Below, one piece after another: positions 59,114 through 64,000 of a stretch of DNA of 64,000 bases. The stretch spans positions 96,281-160,280 of the forward strand of contig VZTJ01000579.1 of assembly GCA_013397795.1 (NCBI GenBank), given 5' to 3'. This DNA comes from Orthonyx spaldingii (taxonomy: Eukaryota; Chordata; Aves; Passeriformes; Orthonychidae). Each line of letters begins with the position of its first letter. Positions within the stretch are counted from its first letter, which is position 1. A program made the translations under genes and the position numbers. The notes beneath the pieces were generated by a model that saw nothing but the letters and a program-made list of their open reading frames with translations, made no database searches and was not told where the DNA came from.

Positions 59114-62100
59114 TATGTCATTGAGAAATGGTTGCTTTTAATCAAAGCTTTTTCTAAAACAAACAGACAAAGCAAACAGAAACCCCAAAAGTCAAACCGT
59201 GCTCTGAGTCATAAACATTACGTGGAAAATTTCAGCCCCAACTCTTACAATCTGGTGAAGGTGTCAGCAACCCAAGACCTTGTGGGAAGCGATGGCCGTG
59301 CAGTTGGGCAGTGAACCTTGAGTCACCTATAATTAGGCAAGGAAACGAGTGTACCGGAAACGATACAAACAAGTTATTAATAGCTGCTTCGTTTTCACCG
59401 CTCTCCATCTGGCCGTTTGGGCTGGACCGTCCTCAGAGTTGTGCTGGGGATGCTCTGGCACGAGGGCTGGCCTCGCTTTGGCCCACTTGGCCTGGGAAGA
59501 CGTCCAAAAAATATATTTCCCCCAGAAATAGGGGCTTTGTTGGCGCAGGGGATTTACAGGTAGCTGCTGACCCATATTGCAGTGGGCAGAGCTCAACTTC
59601 CTCGGCTGTGAAAGGCAGTGGAGACCAGAGGCTCCTTCAGCACTGATGGGTGCCCTCAGTGTTAGTATATAAAAACTCAGGGAAAATGACTCGTTCCTGT
59701 GTTTTGCAGCAGTGTGCTCGCCACCTTGTTACTGAAGCATCGGGGAGATGTGGGCTTAAGTGGGAGTCCTGGTGAAAGGGCTGTTAGGGCAGATTCTGGA
59801 GCTTTAGGTTCAGACAGCCACTGCAGAGTGTTGGAGCACTGGCTCTTCCATGAATATCCACTTCTAGAAAAAACTACAAATCTTCCTGGTCTTTGTCCTG
59901 CTTAGTTAGAATTCACTGCTTTCGGCTACTGCTTCAATATTTTACTGAAAAGAAAGCAAATTTCCCAGACTGATTGCCATTAAAAAAAGCTACTTTGATA
60001 GATGCATGTTATATGGGCAGATCTTTCAAAATAAAGCATTTAAGAATTAGTTTGAAATCATGCCGTGTGTGGTGTCAGCTTCCTCTCCATGGGGAGTTCA
60101 CACAGTGCAGCCTCCTATTTAGCATACTGTCTGTTGATTCACCCTATAGCTTCCAGGTTGTTTTCTGAGGTATTTAGATTTATTTCAATGTTTACAATGC
60201 ATTTGTTGTTCATTAAACATATTTACCCAGGCTAACCCAACACAAAAGAAATTATCTTGTTTACAGTGGAACTTTGACAAAAATCATGCAGGAAAGATAG
60301 ACAAACACACATAAACTTGGATTGCTGAGTGGAACATTGATTTGCTGCCACTTCCAATTTTTCTCATTAGAACTTATTTTATTTGAACATAACTCAGTAC
60401 CCCGTGTAAATGTGAAGTTGTTAATCTTATTACTATACAGAAAACAAATTAATTATTATGCATGATATTGGAAATGGGTTGTTAGGTTGGCATTGGGAAA
60501 ATTAGAAAAATACACTCATTACTTCAAATGATATCTGATATACATGTACAACTCTGTTTTTAAAATCATTTGCAATATTCAGATAGCAAATACAGCAAGA
60601 AGAAAAGTCCCTTTCTTCTTTTTTTTTTTCTGTATGGTTTTAAAATTTCAGGCCTCCATCCTGACGGCTGGATTAAAGACTGCAGTATACAGTTCACTTT
60701 TATATTTTAAAACACTGGTATTGAACCGGAGAAAATGAAGTTGTTAGATTGAATTTCATCCAGCTGCAAGGCAGGATTCACCGTGTTCATATAATTAATT
60801 AGTATGAGAGCCGGGTGGCTTACCTGTACAGGACAAGGATCTGCATTTCAGGTCTGCTATCTCACCATGACTGCTTCTTAAGCACGCTTGGATGTGTGGA
60901 GAAAGCCTACTAGTGGTATTCTTTCAGGAAAAGAAAGCCAACCCACAATATTAGGAGCAGGAAAAGGAGTGTGTTTGTAAAGTGGCAAACCTTACATTGC
61001 TGCTAGAGTGCCGGGAAGCCAGGCTGTGCCCGAGACCTCTAGTTCCTGTGGTGCTAATGACCTCTGTTAGTCAGTGTGGATTTGAGGAGGGTTGGAAGGA
61101 AAGGGGGACCAAGCTGTCCCACTTGTATTGTCTCTTTGGAGCACAGGGTACCCTTGCTGTTGAGGCAGTGGTTGTGCACAAGGCGGGTCTGCTCCCCTCA
61201 CCTTGGTACAGGCAGTGCCAGTCTGGGGGCTGGCTGGTGCAGGGGACAGGCACAGACAGGCTGGGCTTGCTCTGCCCTCCAGGATCCCTGTGCTCCTTCC
61301 TGAAGGCCCTTCCTGAAGTCCCTGTCATCGAAAGTCCTGCCATGCCTAAGTGTCACTCCAGTGGATAAAGCAGTAGAAAGAACCCTGAGCAGTCAGAACT
61401 CTCGAGTCACCAGCCACAGGATTTCAATATAGTTAGCAAAAGTCTGTTTTTCCTTTTAACATTGAACCCCCTTGCTTGCTGAGAGTTTTGCATGCCCAGA
61501 AGGTGCCACTTGCATCTTTTCCTCTGCAGTCCTGCCAGTGTGAAATGCCTTGCTCCCTCCGTAGAGAGCCTCACAGCAACCAAAGTGGCAGGGCTTTTAG
61601 CAAAAAACGCGTCAAAATTTTAGACAAAAGGGTGAAGTAACAGCAGTGGAGGGTTTCTGACCTTTGCCTTCCTCATCACCTAGTTCCTCCTGGAGTCTTT
61701 TTGCCCCGTACCTATAGACCTGGCAGATCTTAGCACACATATAACCCTGCCCTCCACCCCATATGCCCACCAACACCCTCTTCCATGCTAGAGCCTATTT
61801 TTCCAGACTGAATCAACTTTTCTCCTTATAATTTCCCTCACTGTCCATCTGGTACAACCACACTTCCCTTCTCAGGCTGAGACAGACCTACTTTTGAAGA
61901 GTGCCACTGTGGCAGCTTGCCTGTTGTCCTCCCTGCTGGACCAGCCACTGAGACAGAGAGAAGGGAAAGCACCCACTGTCACCCATGCCAAGCTGCTCTG
62001 CACAGACCCAGCTGGGCTCACAGCCCTCCTGACCAGGCCAGACCACCTTCCTTCACCGAGGTGACAAGTTCCACCTGTCCTGTGGTGTGGGTGCCTTTGG

Positions 62101-62689
62101 ACTGTGGTTTCTGTATGTGATTTCTTCGGAAACTCCTAGAGGCGGGGAAGGAAAGAGCGAAAGGCAAGCCTATCAAAAAGCAATATCTTTGTCACACTTG
62201 GAGTTTCCAGAGGGGTCTTCCAGCTGAGCAACTGGCACTATCCTTTGGGAAACAAGTGTTTAATGACATCCCACTTGCCTTCTGCAAAACTTCTGAAAAA
62301 CTCCCCCCAAATTGGTCGCAATACTCAAAATAATGCATACCCCACAGGGCAAGAAATAGAGACAAAACTAAAATAGCAGCACTAATGAGCGAAGTAAATA
62401 TCAGAGCAGAGCTGTAAAAGCAGTGAGGAAATTCCCCTAAAGAATGTTTTGTTCCGCTTTAGTGATGCTAAATACGAGGGTTTGTCTTCACAGTCTCTCT
62501 TGTGCCATGAGGCTGCCATGAGCCATGTGGAGAGAAACACACCTGGGCATTTTTTGGACACTGTTTCATCCCTGGAACCACAGTTCAAACAACTCTCTGA
62601 GACTAAGAGAGAGGAGGTGGAAATTGAGTCTTTTGTTTCGGTTTGAGCAGCAGAGTGGGCCATGATACAACACTCTCCAGGGAGCATCT
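59114..62689. other. Intergenic unique DNA with an AT-rich core
   Basis: The stretch 60160-60560 is AT-rich, free of repeats and rich in TAAT words. A T-run lies near 60618-60630. GC-richer flanks carry no recognisable exon. Confidence 0.5.
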
Positions 62690-63003
62690 TGGAATCATAA
62701 AAGGAGTTTTGTTTGGGAGTGACCTTAGAAACCATCCAGTTCCAGCCCCTGCCATGGGTAGGGACACCTTCCATTATCCCAGGTTGCTCCAAGCCCTGTC
62801 CAACAAGGCCTTGAAATCTTCCAGGGATCATGGCACAGCCACAGCTTCTCAGAGCAACCTCTGCTAGGGCCTCACCATCCTCACAGGGAAAAATTTCTTC
62901 CTAATATCCAATCTAACCCTGCCCCTCTGGCAGTGGAAAACCATTCCCTGTATCCTGTTGTATCACACCCTTGTCTAAAGTGCCCCTCCAGATCTGTTCA
63001 GTA
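62690..63003 (-). mobile_element. CR1 LINE 3' fragment
   Basis: Starts TTGGAATCATAAAAGG and continues in reverse-complement CR1 order: CTGCCATGGGTAGGGACACC, CCCAGGTTGCTCCAAGCCC, CAGCTTCTCAGAGCAACC, AATTTCTTCCTAATATCC and AAAGTGCCCCTCCAG. Confidence 0.93.
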
Positions 63004-64000
63004 TTCTTTCCTGCAGAACATATCATGAAGCAAATGGCTTTTCATGGTAGTTATAGCCATATATTGAGCAAACAGAGTAAGTGTTATCAAACCACTCCTT
63101 TTTAATTTTCTTCTTATTGATTTCAAAATTTGCCTAAAAAAAGGTTTCAATTACAAGACAACATTTTTATATTTCACACTTGGTAATTTTCATAGGGCTT
63201 ATAATTGGAGGTAAGCAGAATCTAGAGTTAATGAAATAGATTTCTGCATTGTTCTTAAAGTCCCCAGCTAATGACCATTTACAGTGTGATGAGAAAGAGC
63301 AGAGCTCTTTATCATCTGCTCCAAACACAGCCCCCACCCCTGCAGAATCAGAGTGAATGCAAATAAAGAAAGAGAAATTACACCAAAAATACCTGAGGAG
63401 AGGAGAAAAACAATCTCGTGTGGTAATTATTCTCAAAGGAATGCAAGAGCTGAAAACACCCAGACCTGTTGCTGTAGGTAGCAGGACCAACAAGAGTGGT
63501 GCACACCCTGCACACCCTGCATCTACCAGCATCTTGCAGGCCCTTTGTGGGATGAATTCCATGGAGAAATTCATTATGTAATTCCATGCACATGTCGTTC
63601 CCATGCTCCCGTGTGTGGTGTGGGGGAGCAGCTGCTTTGTGTGCCCTGGGAGGGGTGGAGCTCCCAGCTTTGCCAGCAAGGAAGATGACGGGATGAGAGA
63701 TGCCAGGACAGAGCAGGATTTTGGCCCTCTGGAAGCTGTTTGCTGCCACCTCAGACATTCTTCAAGACCTAGTGGATTGAAATAGTGCCCAGAAGCATTT
63801 CCAGGGGAAGACAGTGCTTTGTTTTATTGTATGGCAATGTGTGAGGTGCTAGTAGCTTTGGAACAGGCGAGAGAAGTGCTGCAGAAGCAAAAAGGGGGAG
63901 TGAATTCTTGACATGAAAAGGCAAGAAACCTTCCTGACCTGTTAAAGTAAAATCACTGATAAAGAACAAGTAACAAATGCCTCTTTTCCTTTTTTTTTTT
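63004..64000. other. Intergenic unique DNA to the window edge
   Basis: An ATGCAAAT octamer occurs at 63357-63364. The window ends in a run of at least ten T residues. Nothing else seen. Confidence 0.5.

Noticed and set aside
46274..64000. First exon of PAX5
   Set aside because: Expected to the right on the plus strand, but neither the paired-domain start nor a matching promoter was seen. It is probably beyond the window.

Overview
This is vertebrate, almost certainly bird, nuclear DNA. The evidence is a scatter of 5'-truncated CR1 LINE fragments with the avian 3' tail (ATTCTATG-type octamers), low overall repeat density, very long introns, and one LTR-type repeat of a kind I associate with songbirds. 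There are no operons or prokaryotic signals. Most open reading frames here are chance readings of non-coding DNA.

The only coding exon I can defend is on the minus strand at 39767-40445. It is the first coding exon of ZCCHC7, the vertebrate Air1/Air2-like zinc-knuckle subunit of the nuclear TRAMP RNA-surveillance complex. It has a clear polypyrimidine tract and AG acceptor (exon edge 40468) and a GTTAGT donor (exon edge 39767). Its promoter is inferred to be the CpG island at about 44820-45605, which contains GC boxes, a CACGTG E-box and a strong minus-strand donor at 45230 that would end a non-coding exon 1. Intron 1 is then about 4.8 kb. Everything left of 39767 is intron 2, at least 39.7 kb long, with exon 3 off the left edge. 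In mammals ZCCHC7 is transcribed divergently from PAX5, so the right third of the window (46.3-64 kb) is probably the ZCCHC7-PAX5 intergenic interval. I found no PAX5 exon in the window. Human 9p genes of this block are Z-linked in chicken, so a Z-chromosome origin is likely but inferred.

Layout: 1-39766 intron 2, with five or six CR1 fragments, a 31-bp minisatellite at 2.55 kb, several AT-rich stretches that read like conserved non-coding DNA, and a possible minus-strand polyadenylated 3' end near 14.95 kb. 39767-40468 ZCCHC7 exon 2. 40469-45229 intron 1 with two CR1 fragments. 44820-45605 CpG-island promoter, interrupted by an N. 45613-46273 a CR1 fragment containing an exact 257-bp direct duplication around a single N, almost certainly an assembly error. 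46274-64000 intergenic DNA with a second small CpG-rich block (48.2 kb), an LTR-type element carrying a (CTCCTT)~24 expansion (52.4-53.6 kb), a 95-nt foldback hairpin (58.2 kb) and several CR1 tails.

I found no convincing new gene system. The most useful second looks are the foldback at 58.2 kb, the assembly duplication beside the promoter, the two SUMO-interaction-like motifs in the ZCCHC7 N-terminus, and the non-coding blocks that could regulate ZCCHC7 or PAX5.
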